Source: Glandiceps talaboti
Taxonomy: Eukaryota > Hemichordata > Enteropneusta > Spengelidae
Direction of reading: 5' to 3'
Assembly: GCF_964340395.1 (NCBI RefSeq)
Contig: NC_135550.1
Span: forward strand, 20,855,676-20,919,675
Length of the DNA: 64,000 nt
This document shows, piece by piece, positions 47,601-57,025 of the stretch. A program made the position numbers and the translations under genes. Numbering within the stretch: position 1 is the first letter of the stretch; each line of letters starts with the position of its first letter. Under the pieces are notes generated by a model that saw only the letters and a list, made by a program, of their open reading frames with translations, was not told the DNA's origin and did not search any database.

Positions 47601-50516
47601 GTATGTTTTGAATCTCACTGATATATATATGTGATCTTCACAGTTCCTGGTTATATGGGGTTGGTCAGGGAATAGAACATGAACCTGTTAGACCAAGACA
47701 ATTACAAAAATCTATTGGCTGTGGCAAGAACTTTCCTGGAAAGACATCATTATCTACAAGACAACAGGTATGTACATTTCTCTTGATCTACTACAACATT
47801 TCATTTTTATTGCCAAAAGAGTCTAGCTGTTCAAGGATGTGACAAAAAATATCCCAAACCTCACTTTATGTTGTCTGCAACTAGTACTCTAATAAACATG
47901 AACCATTTTATATGGAAACGTTCAAGGTGGTTGGTCATTGTAGAACAAAAAGAGCAATCAATGGTTATGATGTTCTGACAAAAATTATATGGACCGTGAG
48001 ATGCTGATTATTGTTATACTGCCCTCAACAGGTCAAACATTGGTTACTGCAGCTAGCAATGGAGATAGAGGAAAGACTAAAGAAGGAGGAAGATGTGGTG
48101 AGTAGATTATCTGAAAATGATTTCATTCTAAATTTTTGAATGATGCAATGGTTCTTCTAATCCAATACCAAAACAGGCATTGGTTTAAACTGAGCATTTT
48201 TGCCCTGTATGTCAGTGTGTAGGAAGATGAATATCAAATCAAAACCCCGTACCTGTAGGCAGACTATGATTCTTAATAATTAGTTACAAACTTTGGTTGA
48301 GCTCATAAAGGAATCCAAACCTGACATTAACTGGATGTTATTTATGCATATTAAGTACATGTACATGTACTATCAAATCTGCTAGATAAAGATATGCAAA
48401 CTTTCAAGTTTGCTTTATGACTCATTTTGTATGGTAACCTCCGTAATTTTTATGCTAAAAATATGCCATGTATCTCTAGAAGGATAAAATGCATATTTTA
48501 CATTTACATACAATACAGTGCATTCAATAATATAACATATTTTAGTAAAAATGAGTTAAATTTACTTTCTACAGAATAAACGTAGTGCCAAACTGATGAC
48601 TGTCGGTGTACGACTTGCAGGGGAGCCATCACCAAGTGCATCCAGATCTTTCCGACTACATCGTGTCAATGCTGAAACTATATGCCATGATGCATTTGCA
48701 GTACTACAGTGTTTTAATGCAGCAGGGAGCCACCAAGCAGCATGGTAAGTAAAATATTTGCAGTACTCCAGTGTTTTGATACAGCAGCATGGTATGTGTA
48801 ATATCCCATGATGCAGTTGCAGCACCACAGCAGGTAGCCACCAAGCAGCATGGTAAGTAGAATATCCCATGATACATTTGCAGTACCACATCAGGTAGCC
48901 ACTAAGCAGCTACCAGGTGGCATGGCTAATGGAATATCCCATGATGCATTTGCAGTATAACAGCAGGTAGCCACCAAGCAGCATAGTAAGTAAAATATCC
49001 CATGACACATTTGCAGTACTACAGCAAGGATCCACCAAGTAGCATGGTAAGTAGAATATCTTACATCCCATATCAGAAGTACTCTATACTTCAAAAATTC
49101 CGCAAGTAACAACATCCTACCTGTGTACTATAAAACTAAAAACTAGTACTACTTTGAGGTTTGGTTTTATATGTCATATATACGTTATAACCAGTTGTTG
49201 CTTACTTGACGGTGTATTTCATCAACACTACTAGAATATGAAACTTGATTTTGAATATTATGTTTATTTTTATACACTTATCTCTCACGAAGTCCAGTGA
49301 AGGCCAACCCTCATTCGGTTTTATGTTAAACGAAGGAGGAAACAGGAGTGCACAAGGAAAATGTGTGTTGTTCAGAAGAGTCAACCTGAATGACACTGTT
49401 CTTACTTACAGCATTGCAAATTTAATTAAGCCCCGACTCGGGTTCAGGAGTGGTTTAAGCACTCAGCCATCAAAAATCCATTTTGAACTCTGACCTCAAA
49501 TTCCTTTCAGGTCACCAGCCATACTGATGTTATCACTATCAGCATCCAAATTTGACAACAACAGTGGTAGCAGCACAGCAAAATCAGGTATAGACAGTTT
49601 CTTTACTCAGAGTACATCACATGGTAATGATAACATCTGTTCAAACACACAGTCCTCACAGCAAGTTAGAATGAATGATAGTGTCTGTACAAACGCACAG
49701 TCCACACAGCAAGTCATCACAAATGATAAGATTGTGTTGGCAAACAAGAAAAAGAAGAAGAAGAGCATCGAGTCATTCTTTTCAAAAACTCCAAATAGTT
49801 TTGGGGTGAATGGTAACAAAGACAGAACTGTACAGAAACATAATGCAGTACATCAAAGTCATAGCACTGGACTAGATAATAAGATAACCCTTGAAAGTGG
49901 TGCAGACAATTGTGCTTCAGGATCTGGATTTTTTGCCATGAAAAAGAAGAGAAAGCAAGACTTTGAGCTCATTATGATTGAAAACAGTGACCATAGTGAA
50001 TCAGAAAGGGAGATGGATGTAATGATTTCAGAGGTCAGTGATGATCCTGAAAGTGAAGTTGATAAGCAATTTCAATGTCGTGATGAGGAAACATTGCAGA
50101 AGACCACTGGGATTGATCGAGGGGCATCAGAAAATGTACAAATATCCGAGAAAGATGCACAACTGAAAACAAACGTTGCCTTTGATCATGAAACACAATA
50201 CCCATCCACACTACCTCAGCAAGTACATAGCAGAACCTCAGATACTGATGTCATTACATGTGACAAGTGTAGTAGAATTGTATCAGTCTGGGATGTACCA
50301 GAACATCATGATTACCATTTTGCCATGGAGCTACAAGAACAGATGAACACCATACAGTCTCCTTCCAGCAATACTAATACAGCGCCCTCAGTGTCAAATA
50401 TAAGTAAGAAACATGGACCCAGTGGTAAACTAGCCAGACCTGCTGCTAAGAAGAATAAAGTAATGAACAACAGTACTTTACATTCATTTTTCAGAAGACA
50501 AGATGAAAAGAAATGA
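43962..50516 (+). CDS. POLH: DNA polymerase eta (Y-family translesion polymerase)
   Basis: Ten exons: 43962-44086, 44716-44850, 45600-45832, 46414-46565, 46976-47079, 47395-47514, 47644-47767, 48032-48097, 48575-48744, 49511-50516; 2235 nt, 744 residues (human 713). All introns are GT-AG with phases that fit. Metal-binding motifs: LVDMDCFY (Asp9, Asp11) and SVDEAYIDL (Asp112, Glu113). WKGGG and YEARAHGVTR of the fingers, QCSAGIS-like (RCSAGISYNKMLAKLACG) palm/thumb, and IGCGKNFPGK of the little finger are all present. The C-terminus has PIP-like motifs, basic nuclear-localisation stretches and a UBZ3 zinc finger (CDKC...HHDYH). Known role: accurate bypass of UV cyclobutane dimers at stalled forks, recruited by mono-ubiquitinated PCNA. 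The start ATG has A at -3 and G at +4. No inactivating change is seen. Confidence 0.97.
44229..44241. repeat. C13 homopolymer
   Basis: Thirteen consecutive C in POLH intron 1. Similar C runs occur at 40138, 52384, 52718 and 53575. Confidence 0.9.
44521..44600. repeat. (AT)40 microsatellite
   Basis: Eighty bases of perfect AT repeat in POLH intron 1, about 115 bp before exon 2. Likely length-polymorphic. Confidence 0.97.
44716..44850 (+). CDS. POLH: POLH exon 2: fingers domain
   Basis: IIAVGYEARAHGVTRNMRGD then DAKEKCPDIMLVRVPENRGK and ADLTR. Conserved Tyr and Arg of YEAR..GVTR contact the incoming nucleotide in the family. Acceptor TTTCTAG, donor GTATAA. Confidence 0.95.
44926..45301 (-). 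mobile_element. tRNA-derived SINE in POLH intron 2
   Basis: On the minus strand the element starts GGAGTCATGATGGGCGAATG and carries an A-box-like TGGGCGAATGG and a B-box-like GGTTTGAGCCCC about 40 bp on, as in a tRNA-derived head. Its body ends in TAAAGCACTTTGGGCACAG and AAGCACTATATAAAACC, followed by a (TTA/ATT)n tail (plus-strand 44926-44940). About 375 bp. No clear target-site duplication is left. I cannot name the family. Confidence 0.75.
45600..45832 (+). CDS. POLH: POLH exon 3: catalytic motif III
   Basis: YRDAGTEVIDVLCKFSKSVE then KASVDEAYIDLTDEVYRRME. The catalytic SVDEAYIDL is followed by a less conserved acidic linker. Acceptor GTCTTAG, donor GTATTT at 45833. Confidence 0.96.
45833..46413. 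other. POLH intron 3
   Basis: A 581-bp intron with no recognisable element. Confidence 0.75.
46414..46565 (+). CDS. POLH: POLH exon 4: palm domain
   Basis: DKRVAGLVQWLDNVDVNNRP, LTIGAVIAEEMRAAVYKDTG, FRCSAGISYNK. GFRCSAGIS(Y/H)NK is a polymerase eta palm signature. Acceptor TTTTTCAG, donor GTAAGG. Confidence 0.96.
46566..46975. other. POLH intron 4
   Basis: A 410-bp AT-rich intron with nothing recognisable. Confidence 0.8.
46976..47079 (+). CDS. POLH: POLH exon 5: palm/thumb
   Basis: MLAKLACGIHKPNQQTILPQ, SSVQKLFQTMPINKV. Matches the LAKLACG..KPN..T block. Donor GTAAGT in phase 2. Confidence 0.95.
47080..47394. other. POLH intron 5
   Basis: A 315-bp intron with nothing recognisable. Confidence 0.8.
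47395..47514 (+). CDS. POLH: POLH exon 6: thumb
   Basis: RHFGGKLGQQLQDELGMQYM, VDIGQFTLKQLQSHLGDKTG. FGGKLG is the helix-hairpin-helix-like thumb motif that grips the template duplex. Acceptor ACACAG, donor GTAAGT. Confidence 0.95.
47644..47767 (+). CDS. POLH: POLH exon 7: thumb to little finger
   Basis: SWLYGVGQGIEHEPVRPRQL, QKSIGCGKNFPGKTSLSTRQ, Q. KSIGC.KNFPGK is nearly invariant in polymerase eta. Donor GTATGT. Confidence 0.96.
48032..48097 (+). CDS. POLH: POLH exon 8: little finger
   Basis: A 66-nt phase-0 exon: VKHWLLQLAMEIEERLKKEE, DV. Aligns with V..WLLQLA.ELEERL of the family. Confidence 0.93.
48098..48574. other. POLH intron 8
   Basis: A 477-bp intron with nothing recognisable. 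Confidence 0.8.
48575..48744 (+). CDS. POLH: POLH exon 9: little finger
   Basis: NKRSAKLMTVGVRLAGEPSP, SASRSFRLHRVNAETICHDA, FAVLQCFNAAGSHQAAW. Fits the little-finger beta-sheet that contacts template DNA. Its last 50 or so bases, with the donor GTAAGTA, are the parent of the tandem copies in the next intron. Confidence 0.95.
48757..49062 (+). repeat. Tandem copies of the POLH exon 9 end plus donor
   Basis: Five units of about 50-70 bp follow exon 9 (roughly 48757-48806, 48807-48868, 48869-48938, 48939-49000, 49001-49062). Each repeats the exon end: CATGATGCATTTGCAG, a CCACAGCAGG-like stretch, GCCACCAAGCAGCATG and then GTAAGTA or a mutated form, ending AATATCCC. Donors are intact in units 2 and 5, CATAGTAAGTA in unit 4, and broken in 1 and 3. 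The exon itself is conserved with vertebrate polymerase eta (HDAF segment), so the copies came from the exon. Confidence 0.85.
49511..50516 (+). CDS. POLH: POLH exon 10: regulatory tail with UBZ3 and PIP motifs
   Basis: Residues 410-744. It finishes the little finger (WSPAILMLSLSASKF) and continues as a disordered tail. PIP-like FF motifs: GIDSFF (about residue 437), SIESFF after a KKKKK run (about 497), and TLHSFFRR near the C-terminus (about 735). Basic stretches MKKKRKQDF and RPAAKKNKVM could be nuclear-localisation signals. UBZ3 finger: TCDKCSRIVSVWDVPEHHDYHF at about 656-690, with Cys-Cys-His-His ligands. Stop TGA at 50514-50516. Confidence 0.96.
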
Positions 50517-50562
50517 TTGTCAGATTAAAGAATTATTTTAATCAGAAAATGATCCCCATGAC

Positions 50563-50858
50563 AAGGAAAGACCCAGTGGTGTTGTACTCTGAATAACCTA
50601 ACAGTGCATTATTACATGTAAAAAGGAAGGATCCAGTGGTGTTGAACTCTGAGTAACCTAACAGTGCATTATTACATGTAAAAAGGAAGGATCCAGTGGG
50701 GTGTTGAACTCTGAGTAACCTAACAGTGCATTATTACATGTAAAAAGGAAGGATCCAGTGGGGTGTTGAACTCTGAGTAACCTAACAGTGCATTATTACA
50801 TGTAAAAAGGAAGGATCCAGTGGTGTTGAACTCTGAGTAACCTAACAGTGCACTATTA
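50563..50858 (+). repeat. 60-62 bp tandem array in POLH 3' UTR
   Basis: Five units begin AAGGAAGGATCCAGTGG and end ATTACATGTAAA (50563-50622, 50623-50682, 50683-50744, 50745-50806, 50807-50858 truncated). Units 3 and 4 share a 2-bp insertion, so they duplicated last. Starts 47 bp after the stop codon, so it lies in the mature mRNA. Confidence 0.9.
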
Positions 50859-51239
50859 AATAATGTAACCTTACAAATTGTACTTTTAAGTAATAATATA
50901 TATTATATTATTTATTAGGTACTATAGGCCATTTCTAAGTAATGTCACCTAACAATATACATGTATATGTATTAGATGATGCACTTGAGTTTCTTAAGTA
51001 ATTTCCAAGATAAGACTTTATCTAATTTATTTCTTGACGTAGTCTTATTTTTTGACCTGGTTTCTGGGGCACAGTTATTGTAGACTTGCAAACTAGACTA
51101 AAAAATGTAGCATACTGATAATAATGTCACAATTTTGTCATCACAGAAAAAGGAACAGATAGAGAATTTTAAAAACTGAAGAACACTATATTGTACATAA
51201 TACAAATCTCGTCAATATTCTTCAGTCATAACAAGTATG

Positions 51240-51423
51240 AATAAATTTGAATATAATTTACATATAGTAATACTAATCAGCCTTCCATTGTGCATCAAGT
51301 GAAAGACATTACATTACGTACTGGAGTCTTGAAATATGTAAAATTTACCCAATATTCATTTTGTACATAATTTTTGTACTTTTATATGTTATGTATGATG
51401 TATGAAATGAACTGAATATTAAA
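51240..51423 (+). terminator. Candidate POLH polyadenylation signals
   Basis: AATAAA at 51240-51245 and ATTAAA at 51418-51423 are the first good hexamers after the POLH stop on the plus strand, giving a 3' UTR of 0.7-0.9 kb. Motif-based only. Confidence 0.45.
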
Positions 51424-51493
51424 GATAATGTCAAATGAAAAATTATCGAGACCTCGTATTGCTTATAACGTATTGGTCTGATTTGGGTCTGCG

Positions 51494-52370
51494 TTTAACA
51501 CCAGGGTGGCGGTCCTACCAAACTAGTGGGTGAGTGCATCAGTGCATCCATTTAGCACCAAGGTAGCACACTCCTACCAAACCAGTGGGTGAGTGCCCCT
51601 TTTTAGCACCAAGGCAGCACACTCCTATCAAACCAGTGGGTGAATGCCCCCATTTAGCACCAAGGTAGCACACTCCTACCAAACCAGTGGGTGAGTGCCC
51701 CCATTTAGCACCAAGGTAGCACACTCCTACCAAACCAGTGGGTGAGTTCCCCTTTTTAGCACCATGGTAGCACACTCCTACCAAACCAGTGGGTGAGTGC
51801 CACCTTTTAGCACCAAGGTAGCACACTCCTACCAAACCAGTGGGTGAGTGCCCCCTTTTAGCACCATGGTAGCACACTCCTACCAAACCTGTGGGTGAGT
51901 GCCACCTTTTATCACCAAGGTAGCACACTCCTATCAAACCAGTGGGTGAGTGCCCCCTTTTAGCACCATGGTAGCACACTCCTACCAAACCTGTGGGTGA
52001 GTGCCACCATTTAGCACCAAGGTAGCACACTCCTACCAAACCAGTGGGTGAGTGCCCCCATTTAGCACCAAGGTAGCACACTCCTACCAAACCAGTGGGT
52101 GAGTACCCCCATTTAGCACCAAGGTAGCACACTCCTACCAAACCAGTGGGTGAGTGCCACCTTTTATCACCAAGGTAGCACACTCCTACCAAACCAGTGG
52201 GTGAGTGCCACCTTTTATCACCAAGGTAGCACACTCCTATCAAACCAGTGGGTGAGTACCACCTTTTAGCACCAAGGTAGCACACTCCTACCAAACCAGT
52301 GGGTGAGTACCCCCTTTTAGCACCAAGGTAGCACACTCCTACCAAACCATGTGGATGAATGCCCCTCCCT
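51494..52370. repeat. 51-bp minisatellite, about 17 copies
   Basis: The unit contains AGCACCAAGGTAGCACACTC and CTACCAAACCAGTGGGTGAG. Sixteen units plus a diverged first copy (51494-51542) lie head to tail. Because 51 is divisible by three, the minus strand stays open for about 330 codons as a 17-residue repeat (GLVGVCYLGAK plus a variable KRG/KWG/KRW triplet plus HSPT). Variable positions alter residues freely (Leu/His, Ala/Asp, Val/Ile), so I see no sign of protein selection. The array is followed by a C run at 52384. Confidence 0.93.
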
Positions 52371-54071
52371 TCTCCTTCTCCTTCCCCCCCCCCCACCTCA
52401 TCCACCACTCCACTCCAGAACTGACTGCACACTGACACCACCATAAATGATAAACTGAGAAAACAGCAGCCAATGTAATTTGACATCAGTTTTATTGTGA
52501 CAATCACATAATACTGAAATTGCACATACATTCCAGAGGATTAAAAAAAAGAAAAAAAACCAAACAATTATATTTACATACAGACAATCTGGTTATTATT
52601 ACACAAGCTGAAGTAAAAATAGAAGCCTTGTCAATTGGCTTGGCATACAATTCCTACCTTCTATGTAGAATTAATGGTGTATGGATAGCAGTACAAGTAA
52701 TACTGGTGTTCTTGCCTCCCCCCCCCCCCCCAAAAGCAGAACACCAACACTTGACTTAAGACCTAAAACATGGCAAAGTTTTGAGGTGAAAAGCACACAG
52801 ACAGTACTCAATTGTGGTTATAAAAACGTTGAGGTTGTATTTGGTCAAGCAAAATATACACAAATGTTACATTGCAGCAGTTATATTTGACAAAGTGGTG
52901 ATGTTCTTTTTTGTCTTCTTTTGTGTATCTATGTCTTACATTATACACATAGTAAAATAATTTACTGTAAATGAAATCAAATTGACTGTAAAGCTATGTT
53001 TTGAATAAATTCTGAATTAAAAACTTAAAATCAAAGTGGTTGTTGTATCAACTAACGTTCAATGAACCTGTTAGCATGTATGACATGCTAAAGTATTTTC
53101 CTCAGTCTCATTTTGGCCATGGTGAAGCAGTTTGAAGTTATTTATGATAGAAAAGTTGATTGTAGCAAGCCACAGACTTCAATTGATGAGAATTTTGGTG
53201 ATGATGCAAACAAAGTCACTCACAGGTTGATAAAAGTCTGTAGAAATGGAAGACTTATCCAGATAATAATTCATGATTTGTACAAAATAGAAAATGCCAC
53301 ATTTTAGAGTTAATTAAAGCTCAAAATTGAGTGCCCTTAGTTCAGTCAATCATTGTTTGCAAAAACACTGGTAAAAATATTTAGAATGAACTCAGGAGGG
53401 CAGTGTTTATACTGGCTTTGTTTTCTGACTACAGTAAACCTTTGCCATTGTATGTTTTTCAAAGGCTTGTGTTTCAAGACCTCACATGCATTTATATCAG
53501 ATCCCAAATTCCATACAGTCCTGTTTATTCTTGTATGCTTAGGTTTATTCCGTTCACTAAATGTTAGTCGTCGTCCCCCCCCCCCCCCCTGCCTTGAACA
53601 CTTTTATTATTTACACTCTATCACAGACAACTTCCTTGTCTGTGACACTATAATACACTTTATTCTGATTACCAGTGCCTCCAGTAAGGGATACATTTAC
53701 ATCATATTATATTGTTACAACCTAAAATACATTTCATGGTACCCCGCACAAAAGCATAACGATCCTTAATATTTTTTCTATCATAAGCACTGGAAAGTAG
53801 GAGTGGCCTTATAAACTATGCCAATAGTCCTTGTGTTATTTTCTTCAGTGACAATACCATATATTTCTGAGTAATGGTAATATATTATATTTGGTAATAT
53901 AAAAATTGTACCTCATGCAAACATTTGTTTTTTGAAGACAGAACTGTGGACTTGTTTTTGTTGATAATGTATGAACTGGAGCACCAAGTCAGAAACCTCT
54001 CATCTTATACCTTAGTTTTAGATACATTTGTAATTCTTGTATCTGTCTAATGCCTTGAATTTAGAAACAAG
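52371..54071. other. Intergenic, POLH-RasGRP
   Basis: AT-rich intergenic sequence with C-homopolymers at 52384-52394, 52718-52731 and 53575-53589. Open frames here carry no domain signature. No gene recognised. Confidence 0.6.
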
Positions 54072-54345
54072 CCCAGTACACCCTCTCCATGTCACACCAT
54101 AGTCATAAGCAATTGTGGCCAAATCGCTGGTGTCACTACAACCCATAGACCCTCTCCATGTCGTTTCATAGTCACTAGTAATTATGACTTAGTTGCTGGT
54201 ATCACTACAGCCCAGCCCTTCCCTAGCCACACCATAGTCACTAACAGTTAAGACCCAAGTCTCTGGTATCACTACAACCCATAGACCCTTCCCAAGTCAC
54301 ACTAATGTCATTAGCTATTGTGGCCAAGTCACTGGTATCGTGGTT
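54072..54345. repeat. Degenerate 68-bp tandem array, 4 copies
   Basis: Four diverged units share CCCTCTCCATGTCAC / CCCTTCCCAAGTCAC, CATAGTCACTA, and CTGGTATCACTACAACCCATAG in the same order. Divergence between units suggests an old array. Confidence 0.8.
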
Positions 54346-55840
54346 GCTTCTAGGTTATCCTATTATTCTCTCAAGTTATTACCATGGTTTTTTTTTTTTG
54401 CAAGACATAGTTTTGTTCTTTTCTTTGTCTCTAACATTTCAAGTCCAAGTACAGTATACAGTCATGGAATATGCCACTAATACAGGATATTTCTAGATAG
54501 TGTAAAATATCTGGAAATATTGCACAATTAAGAAACTCAAATTGCGGTCACAAACATATACTTGTCTGTGATGGTACTTTGACATGTTAAATAACACAAA
54601 GTGGCCTTTTAGATCTGTTTTCTAACAAACAAAAAAGTATTTGCACCTTTTGAAGTTCATGACATAAGTATGGTGAGAAATACAATAGATCACAGACACA
54701 CCAGATGTCAGATGTACTCATACTAAGATATGTATTTCATCAAGATTTACTTCTTAGTTACAAATGATAACTTTAATGTGTGACGTATACTGGAAAGTCA
54801 AGGCATGTTTTTTTTTAATTTCCCATGAATGTTCGTATGTGCGATTTGACAACTTTGCACACTAGACTGTATGCTGCTCTCTTTGAGCACAAAAAAGTAA
54901 GACTCAATATTGTTCTGGGTTTTTTATACTGTAGTCTTTTCATAATGAATACCAATTTTGTGAACATTCTGTAGTGAATAAATCTTGTTCATGTCTCCTA
55001 ACTTATATAGTGAAAGATTTTAGAAAACAATCTTTAAAGTTTAAGCACAATTACGATAGGTGTCTGTATTCAAATGATGAAATTGCAGTCTTTGCAGAAT
55101 TCTAAAGCATACTGCCAAACTGCTAAATTGGCACTTTTTTGGCATTCGTTTTAAAGAAAAGTATTATAAATTAATCAAACAATGATTGCACCCAAAAATC
55201 AGACAGAGAAAAAAAATTGATCAACATTGCACTCCAAATTACATTTTTGATATAAAAGACAGAGATGGAGACTTCCTTGATAAAAGTACACTGAATTCAA
55301 TACCAACATCAACTAAAGCTATCAGAACCTGCTGATTTGCAGTAAATAAAACCCTTTTTTCTCTCTCTAGACTTCCCCTGAATTTTTTTGCAAAACTGAA
55401 ATAACGAAAGAAAGCTCTGCTTCAGACCTGCTGTAGAGAGGTACTATGTTTGTTTGTCCTTATAACACCTTTGCAAAGAGGGGAGTGAAAACAACATTGT
55501 TATAACTCCAACCTTCCAAATATAAACAATAAAAGAATATATTACTCTCTGAAAATGTTAAATATGAGTGTCTACCCAGCAGAAATAGGATAAAACCAGT
55601 AGAAATATGAAACAAATTGATGATGAAAGTGAGTCGACAATTTGCCTGTTATTCCCAGGGGGTGGGTGGCCACTTTGTATATATCACCTTGTCTAAAGAA
55701 GTACAGTCTTCTCCCAGAGGGAGGTAGTCATATGTCACCATTGTGGAGTAATGATCTTGTATGTTGAACTCCAAAAATCTTACTATCAAAAAACCCCACT
55801 TATATCTTGATCACAATAAAAATTCCAGTATTGCAAGAAA
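54346..55840. other. Intergenic, no gene seen
   Basis: AT-rich intergenic sequence. I see no gene, RNA or repeat family here. Confidence 0.6.
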
Positions 55841-55842
55841 GT

Positions 55843-55844
<2 letters not shown>

Positions 55845-55904
<60 letters not shown>

Positions 55905-55945
55905 TGTGTGTGTAGTGTGGCGTGGTATGTGTGTGGTGTGTGTGT
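55845..55945. repeat. (TG)n microsatellite
   Basis: About 29 perfect GT units (55845-55902) followed by interrupted GT-rich sequence to about 55945. The reading frames across it (poly His-Thr) are artefacts. Confidence 0.97.
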
Positions 55946-56164
55946 TTATATTTACAGATGATGTACAAAAATTATCTATCATTTGAAAAAATAACCATGA
56001 TTTTGTTTAGGTTTTGATAAAATTCAATTTATACTAGTGGTTGACACAGACAGTTAAGACAATAATTGATCTTCTCGTGTAATGTTAATTTGTGTACTTT
56101 TTGGGTTTGTAACAAGCACCAAGAATGATACGCCCTTTTTGTTATAAGAATATTTTGCATCTTT

Positions 56165-56193
56165 TCTTCTTCTTCTTCTTCTTCTTCTTCTTC
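56165..56193. repeat. (CTT)n microsatellite
   Basis: About nine CTT units in the RasGRP downstream flank. Confidence 0.95.
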
Positions 56194-56747
56194 ATCTTCT
56201 CCATCATTGTCTTCTCTAATGTCTTTATAAAATGATTAAAACATTGCACATATCAAGAAATTACTTTCAAAAAATTTGTCATCAAAAGGATGATTCTGTG
56301 GGTGACAGTCTTAATTTCTGACCCCCTCCCCTGTTACATAATCCAGTACTGAAACATTGTATGAACTTTGAACACTGAACTATGAACCCCTGTATTAAAA
56401 TACTGTCATGGTAGTTGGCACTTGCAATAATACATAGCCCGTGATCTTTGTATGTCAGTATTCAAACATATATCTTAGACACTAGTTCGTTGCTTTTTTG
56501 TTTTTGATAATGATTGATTGTGTGTGTATGCCATACAGCAACTTAAGAGTGTTCTAAGGAGTCACGGGTATTTCACCTAGGAGGCTGTCGATAAGTCATA
56601 GCGTTTGTATGATATGCCTGATTCCTGTAAGTCTGCACATTTGCCTATAAAAAAGGAATATACATATATATATCCATATAAGGTTGTTTATAAAATGTAG
56701 CACATTGTCCAGGCATGGTAATCCGAGGTCAGGAAATTTGTTGTCCA

Positions 56748-56840
56748 TTACATGACGTCCATTTTGAGCTATTACGACATCCATATGAGTTATTACACGA
56801 CGTCCATTTTGAGTTATTACATAACATCCGTATGAGCTAT
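56748..56840 (-). repeat. Four 21-24 bp repeats just after the RasGRP stop
   Basis: Plus-strand units ATTACATGACGTCCATTTTG.., ATTACGACATCCATATGAG.., ATTACACGACGTCCATTTTG.. and ATTACATAACATCCGTATGAG.. alternate as two types, so it is really a 45-bp dimer present twice. On the RasGRP strand it is the start of the 3' UTR. Two units contain ACGTC (CRE-like) cores. Confidence 0.8.
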
Positions 56841-56854
56841 TGCAAGATATTGTG

Positions 56855-57025
56855 TCAAACTTCGGAATCTTTTTGAAGGTGCAAAGTGTCCATTTGTTCC
56901 AAAATAAAAGTGATTGTGTGTTGACGAATCGTACTAATGTGGTTCTGTAATGTGTTGATTTTTTCTTCTGCTGCTCGCAGTTGTTTCTGTAGTCTTTCGT
57001 TTTCAGTTGACAGCAAATCTCGTGC
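56855..57025 (-). CDS. RASGRP: RasGRP terminal exon: coiled coil and stop
   Basis: [56 protein letters not shown], stop TGA at 56857-56855. A leucine-heptad coiled coil with [11 protein letters not shown] resembles the RasGRP C-terminal tail. Acceptor CATGTAG, phase 0. Confidence 0.93.
   Translation of the reverse strand, partial: ARDLLSTENERLQKQLRAAEEKINTLQNHISTIRQHTITFILEQMDTLHLQKDSEV

Noticed and set aside
48562-49115. Minus-strand Cys/Tyr-rich repeat open frames
   Set aside because: Antisense translation of the POLH exon-9 duplication array.
51539-52531. 330-codon repeat protein as a real gene, or the array as a CRISPR
   Set aside because: Open frame follows from the 51-bp period; no splice, promoter or selection evidence. 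Units are contiguous without unique spacers, so it is not a CRISPR.
53113-53307. 64-codon open frame after POLH as a small gene
   Set aside because: No domain, no splice context, no conserved feature; length is expected by chance in this sequence.
55786-55982. His-Thr-rich open frames
   Set aside because: Translation of the TG microsatellite.
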